Assembly: GCF_002899945.2 (NCBI RefSeq)
Contig: NZ_PPEG02000010.1
Span: 62,001-126,000 of the forward strand
DNA from: Chryseobacterium viscerum
GTDB taxonomy: Bacteria; Bacteroidota; Bacteroidia; Flavobacteriales; Weeksellaceae
Reading direction: 5' to 3'
DNA: 64,000 nucleotides
Position numbers and translations under genes: made by a program. The notes beneath the pieces are model-generated. The model was given only the letters and a program-made list of their open reading frames with translations. It ran no database searches and was not told where the DNA came from. Shown piece by piece: positions 1 to 7,738 of the stretch. Numbering within the stretch: the first letter of the stretch is position 1; every line of letters starts with the position of its first letter.

Positions 1-1
1 T

Positions 2-1102
2 CCTGAAGGAAATATTACTCCTTTTGTACAGAAACTGACCAATATTACCCCTAAAATGGTCAAAACTGCCCCGAAATTTCATGAAATAGCCAAAAGAGTT
101 ATTGAAATAACGCAAAATACCACTTTGGTAGGTCATAATATCGATTTTGATTACAGAATGCTTCGCCAGTCATTCAAAAGATTAGGCTATGATTTTAAAA
201 TCAATACGTTAGATACCATTCCTTTAGCAAAGAAACTGATTCCTGATGAGGTAAGTTATTCATTAGGGAAACTGGTAAAATCACTTGGAATTCCTTTGAC
301 GAATCATCATAGGGCAGACGGTGATGCAAGAGCAACGTTAGACCTTTTCAAACTTCTGATTTCGAAAGATATTGAAAACGAGATTATTCAGGAACAGCAT
401 GAAGAGTCTAATGCAAAAACCTATATCAACAAGATCAAAGAGCTTACTCAGGATCTTCCTAATGATAAGGGTTTTGTTTATTTTCAGGATGAGGTAGGGC
501 GCATCATGTTCTCAGATTATGTTCAGGATATCAACAAGTTTTCCAAAAAAGTTTTCAATTCCAAGTCAAAAAAATGGGAAAAGATTCAAAAAGAGGTTGA
601 GCAGATTAACTATGAACTTACCGGGACAGATATTATTGCAAAGTTGATTCTGAACTCTAAGAATATTAAAAAGAAAGAAGTTTTGCCTTTTGGGCTTTAT
701 TTCAGAAACAATAAATATATTGTTGAAAAGAATAATCTCAATAAAACAGAAAAACCGGTTTTAAAATTCAGATCATTTACCCAAGGAACAAAAGCAGTTC
801 AGTTTATTGGTTCTCAGGAAGAATTTACTGATTTTTCCGTGCTTAAACAGAAAATTGAATTCAGGAAAAGAAATGAATTGTGGCTGGGGTTAGGACGAAA
901 ATTGGGCGAAAAATTATTTTTAATCATTGAAAATGGAAAAGTGATTTCTTTTGGATTTTATGAATTGTTTACGCAGATTCAGACCTTAAGCAAGCTGGCT
1001 AAGTTAAAAATAGATCTTCCATTATCTTCCACAGACTTGAATAATGAATTGCAGCTGGCACTGCTTCGTGGTGATTTTGAGACCCTGCCGTTACCCAAAT
1101 AA
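2..1102 (+). CDS. DnaQ-family exonuclease with degenerate GIY-YIG-like domain (5' partial)
   Basis: The reading frame is open from the left edge, and the residues before the first Met (PEGNITPFVQKLTNIT) are typical exonuclease sequence, so the true start lies outside the window. The visible N-terminal part is a 3'-5' exonuclease of the DNA polymerase III epsilon (DnaQ) superfamily: GHNIDFD is Exo II, and HHRADGDA with its His and Asp is Exo III. The first metal-binding DxE motif should lie upstream of the window. From about nt 460 a segment resembles the UvrC/Cho GIY-YIG fold: LPNDKGFVYF, then INYELTGTDIIAKLILNSKNIKK. The catalytic GIY and YIG blocks are replaced by FVYF and IMFS, so this module is probably not a nuclease. 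DnaQ-Cho-like fusions are common in Bacteroidota, and a repair role is inferred. Confidence 0.8.
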   Translation, partial: PEGNITPFVQKLTNITPKMVKTAPKFHEIAKRVIEITQNTTLVGHNIDFDYRMLRQSFKRLGYDFKINTLDTIPLAKKLIPDEVSYSLGKLVKSLGIPLTNHHRADGDARATLDLFKLLISKDIENEIIQEQHEESNAKTYINKIKELTQDLPNDKGFVYFQDEVGRIMFSDYVQDINKFSKKVFNSKSKKWEKIQKEVEQINYELTGTDIIAKLILNSKNIKKKEVLPFGLYFRNNKYIVEKNNLNKTEKPVLKFRSFTQGTKAVQFIGSQEEFTDFSVLKQKIEFRKRNELWLGLGRKLGEKLFLIIENGKVISFGFYELFTQIQTLSKLAKLKIDLPLSSTDLNNELQLALLRGDFETLPLPK

Positions 1103-1170
1103 TAGAGGAAATTACACGTTATTAAGAAGATGCTTTTCAAATCATTTTTCTTAAAATAAAAAATAAATAG

Positions 1171-1178
1171 TATTTTTG
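1171..1178 (+). promoter_or_regulatory. -7 promoter box of the lysA leader
   Basis: TATTTTTG matches the Bacteroidota -7 consensus TAnnTTTG. Transcription would begin around 1184, about 14 nt before the leader ORF. No clear -33 TTG is seen. Confidence 0.5.
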
Positions 1179-1197
1179 TAAAAAATAAGTAGAAGCA

Positions 1198-1269
1198 ATG
1201 CAAAATTTTAAACAAATTAAAACTGGAAAAAAGGGAACTGTAAAGTTCTCTAAGGTTTGGAATATTTAA
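1198..1269 (+). CDS. Lys-rich leader peptide of lysA (23 aa)
   Basis: A 23-codon ORF lies just after the promoter box and before a terminator in front of lysA. It starts MQNFKQIKTGKK and holds six Lys in 23 residues, including adjacent Lys codons 11 and 12. The start is preceded by AGAAG. Its stop codon overlaps the first strand of the proposed antiterminator (1268-1275), the layout expected for ribosome-mediated attenuation. lysA makes lysine, which fits Lys codons as the sensor. Lys is common in AT-rich genomes, so codon content alone is not proof. The function is inferred from this arrangement. Confidence 0.5.
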   Translation: MQNFKQIKTGKKGTVKFSKVWNI

Positions 1270-1336
1270 AAGAGTTGTCTTGCATAAAAAATAATCAATG
1301 TGGCAGACTCTTTTTTGGAAGAATCTGCCTTTTTTT
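1268..1336 (+). promoter_or_regulatory. Transcription attenuator of lysA (antiterminator/terminator)
   Basis: Terminator: GGCAGA (1302-1307) pairs with TCTGCC (1324-1329), with an inner TCTT/AAGA stem and seven T following. Antiterminator: AAAAGAGT (1268-1275) is perfectly complementary to ACTCTTTT (1307-1314), which overlaps the 5' arm of the terminator, so the two folds exclude each other. A ribosome resting on the leader stop codon would cover 1268-1275 and favour termination. A ribosome stalled earlier on Lys codons would allow the antiterminator. This is read directly from the bases and has not been folded computationally. Confidence 0.6.
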
Positions 1337-1352
1337 ATGTTAAAATGAAATT

Positions 1353-2555
1353 ATGAATTCAAAAGAATTATTAAAGATTGCCAATGAGTTTGGCACACCA
1401 GTGTATGTTTATGATGCCGAGTCCATCAAAGTTCAATACGAGAAACTTACATCTTCTTTTTTAAAACATACAAAGTTCTTCTACGCAGCGAAGGCATTGA
1501 CAAATATCAATATCCTTAAGTATGTCAAGAACCTGGGCGCATCTTTGGATTGTGTATCTATTAATGAAGTCAAACTTGGACTAAAAGCAGGGTTTTCGAA
1601 AGAAAAAATATTGTTTACTCCCAATTGTGTTGACTTGGCTGAAATAGAAGAGGCAATGGCTTTTGGAGTTCATATCAACATTGATAACATTTCTATTCTT
1701 GAGCAATTCGGGAATAAATACGGAAATACATATCCTATTTTAGTAAGAATCAATCCACATATTTTCGCCGGAGGTAACTATAAAATTTCGACGGGGCATA
1801 TCGACAGTAAATTCGGTATTTCTATTCACCAGGTTCGTCACATCGAAAGAGTGATGAAAAGTACGAATCTGAATGTTGAAGGTCTTCACATGCATACAGG
1901 AAGCGAAATCAAAGATCCGGATGTGTTTTTGCAGGCTTTGGAAATTATGCTGGAACTTTCTGAGCATTTCCCGAACCTGAAATACCTGGATATGGGAAGT
2001 GGTTTCAAAATTCCTTATCAGGATAGTGAAGAAGAGACCGATGTGAGAACATTAGGTAAAAAAGTTGAAAAAGTAATTTCTGAGTTTTCAAAATCTACTG
2101 GTAAAAAATTCGAATTATGGTTTGAGCCGGGGAAATTCTTAGTGGGAAAAAGCGGATATTTATTAGTGAAAGCTAATGTAATCAAGCAAACTACAGCTAC
2201 CGTTTTCGTAGGAGTAAACTCAGGATTCAACCATCTGATCCGTCCCATGTTCTACGATTCTTACCACATGATTGAAAACTTATCCAATCCAAAAGGAGCA
2301 GAAAGGATTTATACTGTAGTAGGAAATATCTGTGAAACCGATACATTCGCTTGGGACAGAAAACTGAACGAAGTAAGAGAAGGGGATGTCCTTGCTTTCC
2401 ATAATGCAGGAGCCTATGGTTTTGAAATGAGCTCAAACTTCAACTCAAGATTAAAACCTGCAGAAGTGTTGTTCTTGGATGGAAAAGCTCACTTGATTCG
2501 TAAGAGAGATGAGTTTGAAGATCTATTGAGAAATCAGATCGAAATAGTAATGTAA
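1353..2555 (+). CDS. lysA: Diaminopimelate decarboxylase
   Basis: PLP-dependent fold III decarboxylase that converts meso-diaminopimelate to L-lysine and CO2, the last step of lysine synthesis, in the cytosol. The length of 400 aa is normal. The PLP Lys is K47 in FYAAKALTN. The barrel contains HMHTGSEI and the GSGFKIPY glycine motif near 215. The active-site Cys lies in GNICETDTF near 329 and the C-terminal substrate/PLP motif is GAYGFEMSSNFN. The gene stands alone between its own attenuator and a downstream terminator, so it appears monocistronic and controlled by the leader. Confidence 0.95.
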   Translation: MNSKELLKIANEFGTPVYVYDAESIKVQYEKLTSSFLKHTKFFYAAKALTNINILKYVKNLGASLDCVSINEVKLGLKAGFSKEKILFTPNCVDLAEIEEAMAFGVHINIDNISILEQFGNKYGNTYPILVRINPHIFAGGNYKISTGHIDSKFGISIHQVRHIERVMKSTNLNVEGLHMHTGSEIKDPDVFLQALEIMLELSEHFPNLKYLDMGSGFKIPYQDSEEETDVRTLGKKVEKVISEFSKSTGKKFELWFEPGKFLVGKSGYLLVKANVIKQTTATVFVGVNSGFNHLIRPMFYDSYHMIENLSNPKGAERIYTVVGNICETDTFAWDRKLNEVREGDVLAFHNAGAYGFEMSSNFNSRLKPAEVLFLDGKAHLIRKRDEFEDLLRNQIEIVM

Positions 2556-2574
2556 ACTTAAGATATACTAGATA

Positions 2575-2608
2575 AACAGCCTCCTTTTTGGGTGGCTGTT
2601 TTGTTTTT
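2575..2608 (+). terminator. Rho-independent terminator after lysA
   Basis: AACAGCC (2575-2581) pairs with GGCTGTT (2594-2600) across a T-rich loop, followed by TTGTTTTT. It lies 20 nt after the lysA stop. Confidence 0.75.
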
Positions 2609-2640
2609 AAATCAATTCGGTTAGACTTTGCTGATGTGCT

Positions 2641-2655
2641 AAACCTATAAGGTTT
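2641..2655. repeat. Short palindromic repeat AAACCTATAAGGTTT
   Basis: A near-palindromic 15-mer in the intergenic region. The same word recurs after rtcB at 51764-51827 in both orientations, so it appears to be a dispersed intergenic repeat of this genome. Confidence 0.6.
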
Positions 2656-2665
2656 GAAGAAGAAG

Positions 2666-2698
2666 AAAAAATCCCCCAAAATAATGGGGGATTTTTTT
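2666..2698. terminator. Strong hairpin terminator, intergenic lysA-poxB
   Basis: A-rich flank plus ATCCCCC (2671-2677) pairs with GGGGGAT (2686-2692), extended by A/T pairs to about 12 bp, with a T run at 2692-2698. It is symmetrical enough to work in both directions and is a second stop after the lysA terminator. Confidence 0.7.
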
Positions 2699-2776
2699 CT
2701 GAAAAATAATAAGGTTTTATGATAAAATTACAAAGTTTTAACATTGAAATGGGACTGGGTTTTCAACTATATTAGC

Positions 2777-2784
2777 TAAATTTG
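2777..2784 (+). promoter_or_regulatory. Candidate -7 promoter box for poxB
   Basis: TAAATTTG fits TAnnTTTG exactly and would give a 5' UTR of about 65 nt. No well-placed -33 TTG was found, so support is moderate. Confidence 0.35.
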
Positions 2785-2857
2785 ATAGAGATAGGGATTT
2801 TTTTATCCATGTCAATCACTATTTTTCATAAAAAACAACCACCAAAATAGATTAATT

Positions 2858-4591
2858 ATGGCCAAAAATATTGCAGAGCAAATTGTTGAAATGCTCGAAA
2901 AAGCCAATGTGAAAAGAATTTATGCAGTAACCGGAGACAGCCTCAATCATTTGAATATTGCTGTCAAGAAAAGCAGTATTCAATGGATTCATGTGCGGCA
3001 CGAAGAAGTAGGGGCTTATGCTGCAGCTGCGGAAGCTGAGCTTGATGGCCTGGCAGTATGTGCCGGAAGCTGTGGGCCGGGACACGTTCATTTAATTAAT
3101 GGTGTTTATGAGGCACATCGTTCTCATGTCCCGATGTTGGTGATTGCTTCCACGATTCCCAGTGACGAAATGGGAATGGATTACTTTCAGGAAACCAATA
3201 CCATAAAGCTGTTTGACGATTGCAGCTACTATAATCAGATGATTACACGCCCGGAACAGGTACAGAGAACCTTTCAAACTGCCATCCAGCATGCTATTTC
3301 CAAAAAAGGGGTTGCCGTGATCGGTCTTCCGGGAGACGTTTCTGAACTGGATGCGGAAGAAGGGCCTACTTCCCCGCAGATATTTAAAACCAATCCTATT
3401 ATAAGACCCTCGGACGATGAGCTGAAAAGCTTGTCAGCATTGGTCAATCAAAGCAAAAAAGTAACCTTATACTGCGGAATCGGGGCCGCTGAAGCCAGTG
3501 AAGAGGTTATCGCATTGTCTAAGTTCTTAAAAGCACCTGTAGGGTATTCATTCCGTGGGAAAATGGCTATTCAGCCCAATAATCCAAATGAAGTAGGACT
3601 TACAGGATTGTTAGGGTTTCCTTCCGCTTATCATGCGATGCATGAAGCAGATCTGGTGATTCTTTTGGGAACAGATTTTCCATATCAGAAATTCATGCCG
3701 GTAAAAAATAAAATCGTACAGATAGATGAGAGTCCTGAAAGACTGGGAAGAAGAGCAAAATTGGAATTAGGGCTTACAGGAGATATCAAAGAAACGATTA
3801 AAGCATTACTTCCCTTACTTGAAGAAAAAACAGATGATCATTTTCTCAATCAACAGCTGGCATTTTATGACAAAGTAAAAGAAAACCAGTTAGATTATGT
3901 AAAAGACTTTGGAAAAGAGAATGCGATACAGCCGGAATATGTAGCACATACTTTAGACAGGCTTGCTAAAAAAGATGCCATCTTTACCGTAGATACCGGA
4001 ATGTGTTGTGTGTGGGGAGCCCGGTTCATTACAGGAACGGGAGAAAGAAAAATGTTGGGATCTTTTAATCATGGATCGATGGCTAATGCAATGCCTATGG
4101 CAATTGGAGCAGCTCTGGCACATCCAGAAAAACAGGTTATTGCGATGTGTGGCGACGGTGGGTTGTCTATGTTATTAGGAGATATGGCGACTATTTTTCA
4201 GTATAAATTACCAATAAAACTGATCGTTTTCAATAACAGAACACTGGGAATGGTAAAGCTGGAAATGGAAGTTGGCGGTATGCCCGATAATGAGACAGAT
4301 ATGATCAACCCAGACTTTGCGATGGTAGCACATGCGATGGGCTATCCTGGTAAAAACGTACATCTTCCCGAAGATGTTGAAGGGGCTATCAAAGAGTGCT
4401 TAGATCACAATGGTCCTTATCTTCTGAATATCTTTACCAATCCCAATGCGCTTGCTCTTCCTCCCAAAATTGAATTTGATCAGGTGATGGGAATGACCAA
4501 GTCTATGGCACAGCTCATGCTTGGAGGGAAGATGGATGAGGTTTTTGAAACGGTAAAGAGCAATTACAAACATATCAAAGGTTTGCTATAA
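2858..4591 (+). CDS. poxB: Thiamine-dependent pyruvate dehydrogenase (quinone), PoxB type
   Basis: Three-domain ThDP/FAD enzyme that oxidatively decarboxylates pyruvate to acetate and CO2 and passes electrons to membrane quinone. The 577 aa match E. coli PoxB (572 aa) along the whole length: TGDSLN near 25, catalytic Glu at RHEEV (residue 50), AGSCGPG near 71, YFQETN near 110, and the ThDP/Mg motif GDGG (about 432) to FNN (about 461) preceded by LGSFNHGSMANAMP. The C-terminus keeps a short charged tail like the regulated membrane-binding peptide of PoxB but with a different sequence. The gene stands alone between terminators. Acetolactate synthase is excluded by PoxB-specific motifs. Confidence 0.88.
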   Translation: MAKNIAEQIVEMLEKANVKRIYAVTGDSLNHLNIAVKKSSIQWIHVRHEEVGAYAAAAEAELDGLAVCAGSCGPGHVHLINGVYEAHRSHVPMLVIASTIPSDEMGMDYFQETNTIKLFDDCSYYNQMITRPEQVQRTFQTAIQHAISKKGVAVIGLPGDVSELDAEEGPTSPQIFKTNPIIRPSDDELKSLSALVNQSKKVTLYCGIGAAEASEEVIALSKFLKAPVGYSFRGKMAIQPNNPNEVGLTGLLGFPSAYHAMHEADLVILLGTDFPYQKFMPVKNKIVQIDESPERLGRRAKLELGLTGDIKETIKALLPLLEEKTDDHFLNQQLAFYDKVKENQLDYVKDFGKENAIQPEYVAHTLDRLAKKDAIFTVDTGMCCVWGARFITGTGERKMLGSFNHGSMANAMPMAIGAALAHPEKQVIAMCGDGGLSMLLGDMATIFQYKLPIKLIVFNNRTLGMVKLEMEVGGMPDNETDMINPDFAMVAHAMGYPGKNVHLPEDVEGAIKECLDHNGPYLLNIFTNPNALALPPKIEFDQVMGMTKSMAQLMLGGKMDEVFETVKSNYKHIKGLL

Positions 4592-4644
4592 GAGAAATAA
4601 GAATCAATTTGAAAGCCTATCTGAAATTCAGATATAGATATTGT

Positions 4645-4674
4645 AAAACTTCATATTTTGTGTGAAGTTTTTCT
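4645..4674 (+). terminator. Terminator after poxB
   Basis: AAAACTTCA (4645-4653) pairs with TGAAGTTTT (4663-4671) and is followed by further T. It overlaps the longest possible upstream extension of the next ORF, which argues against that start. Confidence 0.7.
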
Positions 4675-4697
4675 TTTATATACATGCACTAAATATT

Positions 4698-4705
4698 TAC
4701 CTTTG
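4698..4705 (+). promoter_or_regulatory. -7 promoter box for the 4728 gene
   Basis: TACCTTTG matches TAnnTTTG. Transcription would start near 4711, after an in-frame Met at 4662 and 17 nt before the ATG at 4728, so it decides the start of the next gene. Confidence 0.55.
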
Positions 4706-4727
4706 TTTATTATTAGTAAATAACATT

Positions 4728-5210
4728 ATGAGAGCTCTATTTTTATTTTTAGCTTTATGTGCAGCGAATTTTTCATTTGCACAGGATCAGGAAGAACGTG
4801 ATGACTCTTTTATTAGAGACAGCAATAAGAATCTTTTGAAAATAGATATAAAAGAACCTTTTATGCAGGTTGCGGTCAAATGTAATGATTTTAAACCGGC
4901 AGCTTATGAAGGAGGTGTCGCGGCATATAAAGAGATCCTGAACAAATACATGTATGCTTATCTGAATTCAGATTTCTATGCTCTTACAGGTGACTTTATA
5001 TTTACTTTAGTACTTGATGCTAAAGGAAAAGTAGTTGATGTGAAAGGGATGCCTAAAGTTCTTAACAGTGAAGTGTTTTTTGATGATATGCAGTATGTCG
5101 TAAGAAGAATAAAGAAAAACTGGGCTCCTGCATCTTGCAACGGACAGCCTGTAGCTTCACAGATTAAAGTTAAGATGAACTTCTCTTCAATTTCAGCAGA
5201 CATAGACTAA
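4728..5210 (+). CDS. Secreted protein with TonB C-terminal-like domain
   Basis: About 160 aa. The start at 4728 is chosen because it opens a clean signal peptide (MRALFLFLALCAANFSFAQ), follows the promoter box, and avoids an extension running through the poxB terminator. After a short acidic linker, a single domain has the outline of the TonB C-terminal fold used in Bacteroidota: a YEGGVAAYKEILNKYM entry helix, LTGDFIFTLVLDAKGKVVDVKG strands, FFDDMQYVVRRIKKNWAPASCNGQPV and a final strand. There is no transmembrane anchor or proline-rich spacer, so it is not an ordinary TonB; it should be free in the periplasm or outside. It is a tandem paralogue of the gene at 5221, 10 nt downstream. Function unknown. 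Confidence 0.65.
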   Translation: MRALFLFLALCAANFSFAQDQEERDDSFIRDSNKNLLKIDIKEPFMQVAVKCNDFKPAAYEGGVAAYKEILNKYMYAYLNSDFYALTGDFIFTLVLDAKGKVVDVKGMPKVLNSEVFFDDMQYVVRRIKKNWAPASCNGQPVASQIKVKMNFSSISADID

Positions 5211-5220
5211 TACCCAATAA

Positions 5221-5640
5221 ATGAAAAAATACCTTATGGTTTTACCCTTTTTACTTTTAAGTTTTAAAGGGTTTTCACAAGAAACAAAAACTCAAATTCA
5301 AGTACAGCCAGGAGAAGATTTCAGAAAAGCAGAATTCCCGGGAGGTGAAGATGCCTTTAGAAAGGAATTTCTGAATATGGTGCATGCTTATATAGATGTT
5401 GCTTTATATGCAATTCAGGGAGAAGTAACTTTCTTATTTAATATTAATTCAAAAGGGAAAATTGATAAAGTCGATATACTTCCCAGATTCAAAAATGATG
5501 AAACGTTTATTGATGATATGAAGTTTGCTCTTAAAAAAGTAAAAGGAAAGTGGCAGCCGGCTACAAAAAATGGGATACCGGTTGATTCAAAGTTGATCAT
5601 GAAAATTCGTTTTAGCAACAATGCTTATGACCATGATTAA
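5221..5640 (+). CDS. Secreted TonB C-terminal-like protein, tandem paralogue
   Basis: 139 aa with the signal peptide MKKYLMVLPFLLLSFKGFSQ, then a TonB-C-like domain: FPGGEDAFRKEF, IQGEVTFLFNINSKGKIDKVDILP, FIDDMKFALKKVKGKWQPATKNGIPVDSKLIMKIRF. The FPGG entry motif and the WxPxxxNGxPV block are hallmarks of Bacteroidota TonB C-termini. It shares layout and spacing with the preceding gene and is probably a duplicate in the same operon. No anchor is present. Role unknown; a periplasmic partner or envelope protein is possible. Confidence 0.65.
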   Translation: MKKYLMVLPFLLLSFKGFSQETKTQIQVQPGEDFRKAEFPGGEDAFRKEFLNMVHAYIDVALYAIQGEVTFLFNINSKGKIDKVDILPRFKNDETFIDDMKFALKKVKGKWQPATKNGIPVDSKLIMKIRFSNNAYDHD

Positions 5641-5715
5641 TTGTGGATTCAAACTATTTGTACAACTTTAGATTTTGTTAAAATAATAGCGCTGACAATC
5701 TGTCACAATATTTTG

Positions 5716-5723
5716 TATCTTTG
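5716..5723 (+). promoter_or_regulatory. -7 promoter box for miaB
   Basis: TATCTTTG fits TAnnTTTG. Transcription would begin near 5730, about 43 nt before the GTG start of miaB. Confidence 0.5.
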
Positions 5724-5772
5724 CAAACTTATTTGTTCGTAATTTAAAATTGCGGATCTTAAATCGATTATC

Positions 5773-7209
5773 GTGCAGGAAAAATATATAGATGAAACAA
5801 AACAGGGCGAAGCTTTTGCTATTGCAGAAAGGCCGGAGAACTCTAAAAAACTGTTTTTGGAAAGCTATGGTTGTCAGATGAATTTTTCTGACTCTGAGAT
5901 TGTTGCATCCATCCTTAATGAACAAGGATATAACACAACAATGAAGGTAGAAGAAGCGGACCTGATTCTTTTAAATACTTGCTCCATTCGCGAAAAAGCA
6001 GAGCAGACTGTAAGAATGCGTCTTGCCCAGTTCAAAAATCTTAAAAAAGAAAGACCGAATATGACGGTCGGCGTTCTGGGATGTATGGCGGAAAGACTGA
6101 AAACCAAATTCTTAGAAGAAGAACAATTGGTTGACCTTGTTGTGGGTCCTGATGCCTATAGAGATTTACCCAATCTTTTAAAAGAAACGGATGACGGAAG
6201 GGATGCTATTAATGTAATTCTTTCCAAAGAAGAAACCTATGCAGATATCAATCCGGTACGTTTAGGAGGAAACGGAGTTACAGCTTTTGTAACCATTACA
6301 AGAGGTTGTGATAACATGTGTACATTCTGTGTCGTTCCTTTTACCAGAGGAAGAGAAAGAAGCCGTGATCCACACTCTATTATAGACGAATGTAAAGACC
6401 TTGCCAACAACGGATATAAAGAAATTACCCTTTTGGGGCAGAATGTAGACTCTTATTTATGGTACGGAGGAGGTCCTAAAAAAGATTTTGTCAAAGCTTC
6501 TGAAATGCAGAAAGCAACAGCGGTTAGTTTCGCTCAATTGCTTGATTTAGTGGCTAAAGCTGTTCCTGAACTAAGAATCAGATTCTCAACGTCCAATCCT
6601 CAGGATATGAATCTTGATGTGTTCAAGATGATGGCAAAACATGATAACATCTGTAAATATGTGCATCTACCTGTACAAAGCGGAAGCAATAATATGCTTG
6701 AAGCGATGAACAGACAGCATACGCGTGAAGAATATCTGGAACTGGTTAAAAAAGCGAAGGAAATTGTTCCGGAAGTATCCTTTTCTCAGGATATGATCGT
6801 AGGATTCTGTAATGAAACGGAACAAGATCACCAGGATACCTTAAGTCTGATGAAAGAAGTAGAATATGACTACGGTTATATGTTTGCTTATTCAGAAAGA
6901 CCAGGAACTCCAGCACATAAAAAAATGGAAGACAATATTCCTGCTGATGTGAAACAGAGACGTCTTGCTGAAGTTATTGCCCTTCAGGGTGAGCTTTCAA
7001 GACAAAGAATGAAAACTTACGTCGGAAGAGTACACGAGATTCTGATTGAAGGAATTTCTAAGAAAAATAAAAACCAATGGAAAGGAAGAAACTCTCAGAA
7101 TGCCGTATGTGTCTTTGATATGCTTGAAGGACAGAAAATAGGTGACATTGTGAACGTTTTTGCTTATGACAACACACAGGGCACACTTTTAGGGAGAACA
7201 GTGGAATAA
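5773..7209 (+). CDS. miaB: tRNA-2-methylthio-N6-dimethylallyladenosine synthase
   Basis: Radical-SAM methylthiotransferase that converts i6A37 to ms2i6A37 in tRNAs reading UNN codons. 478 aa: N-terminal UPF0004 domain with YGCQMN, LNTCSIRE and GCMAERL carrying the three auxiliary-cluster Cys; radical SAM CxxxCxxC in TRGCDNMCTFC (about 177-187); C-terminal TRAM domain (about 410-475). The start is GTG at 5773, the only start that leaves the normal N-terminal length. A small lipoprotein gene begins 10 nt after its stop. Long, family-wide match, so assignment is firm. Confidence 0.95.
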   Translation: MQEKYIDETKQGEAFAIAERPENSKKLFLESYGCQMNFSDSEIVASILNEQGYNTTMKVEEADLILLNTCSIREKAEQTVRMRLAQFKNLKKERPNMTVGVLGCMAERLKTKFLEEEQLVDLVVGPDAYRDLPNLLKETDDGRDAINVILSKEETYADINPVRLGGNGVTAFVTITRGCDNMCTFCVVPFTRGRERSRDPHSIIDECKDLANNGYKEITLLGQNVDSYLWYGGGPKKDFVKASEMQKATAVSFAQLLDLVAKAVPELRIRFSTSNPQDMNLDVFKMMAKHDNICKYVHLPVQSGSNNMLEAMNRQHTREEYLELVKKAKEIVPEVSFSQDMIVGFCNETEQDHQDTLSLMKEVEYDYGYMFAYSERPGTPAHKKMEDNIPADVKQRRLAEVIALQGELSRQRMKTYVGRVHEILIEGISKKNKNQWKGRNSQNAVCVFDMLEGQKIGDIVNVFAYDNTQGTLLGRTVE

Positions 7210-7219
7210 AAATTAAGTT

Positions 7220-7738
7220 TTGATCAAAGCGATTTATCTTTTTGCCCTATTTTCTTTTGCTTTGGTATCTTGCCAGACAGAAAAAAATGCAAAAAAATAT
7301 CCCGGAACCGTAGGAGATATTGAGTTTGATAAAAAACTGGATGATCCTGATTTTAAAAAATGCGGAGCCGGAAAACTAGCCTCTTTTAGCTTGCAATATT
7401 ACCAAGGTAAAGAGGGGTTCAGCTACAAAGGAGAGAAGATAGCGATCGCTGAAAAACTTAAAAAAGAAAATATATATTCTGAAAAGAAAATCAACGGTTA
7501 TATTACCGTAAGATTTTTAGTAAATTGTGAAGGAAAGGCAGGGTTGTTCAGGGTACAGCATATGAGCTCAGATCTGAAAGATATTGCCTTAGATGAAGAA
7601 TTGGAAAATAAGCTGCTGCAGTTTACAAAATCACTCGATGGCTGGATGCCCAAAGAGATAAAAGGTTTAAAAGTAGATTATTATCAGTATTTAACCTATA
7701 AAATTGAAAATGGAAAAGTTTCAGAGGTATTACCTTAG
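7220..7738 (+). CDS. Lipoprotein with TonB-C-like C-terminal region (TTG start)
   Basis: 172 aa. The start is TTG: the frame has a stop at 7214-7216 and no ATG before the signal sequence, which reads MIKAIYLFALFSFALVSC with a lipobox Cys at residue 18. The C-terminal half (GYITVRFLVNCEGKAGLFRVQ, LDEELENKLLQF, LDGWMPKEIKG, YLTYKIENGKV) follows the strand-helix-strand order of the TonB-C-like proteins at 4728 and 5221, though it is more diverged. It is likely anchored to a membrane by lipidation. The next gene begins inside its 3' end. Function unknown. Confidence 0.6.
   Translation: MIKAIYLFALFSFALVSCQTEKNAKKYPGTVGDIEFDKKLDDPDFKKCGAGKLASFSLQYYQGKEGFSYKGEKIAIAEKLKKENIYSEKKINGYITVRFLVNCEGKAGLFRVQHMSSDLKDIALDEELENKLLQFTKSLDGWMPKEIKGLKVDYYQYLTYKIENGKVSEVLP

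Noticed and set aside
4662..4727. Longer N-terminus for the 4728 protein
   Set aside because: The extension runs through the poxB terminator and upstream of the promoter box, while the 4728 start gives a clean signal peptide.
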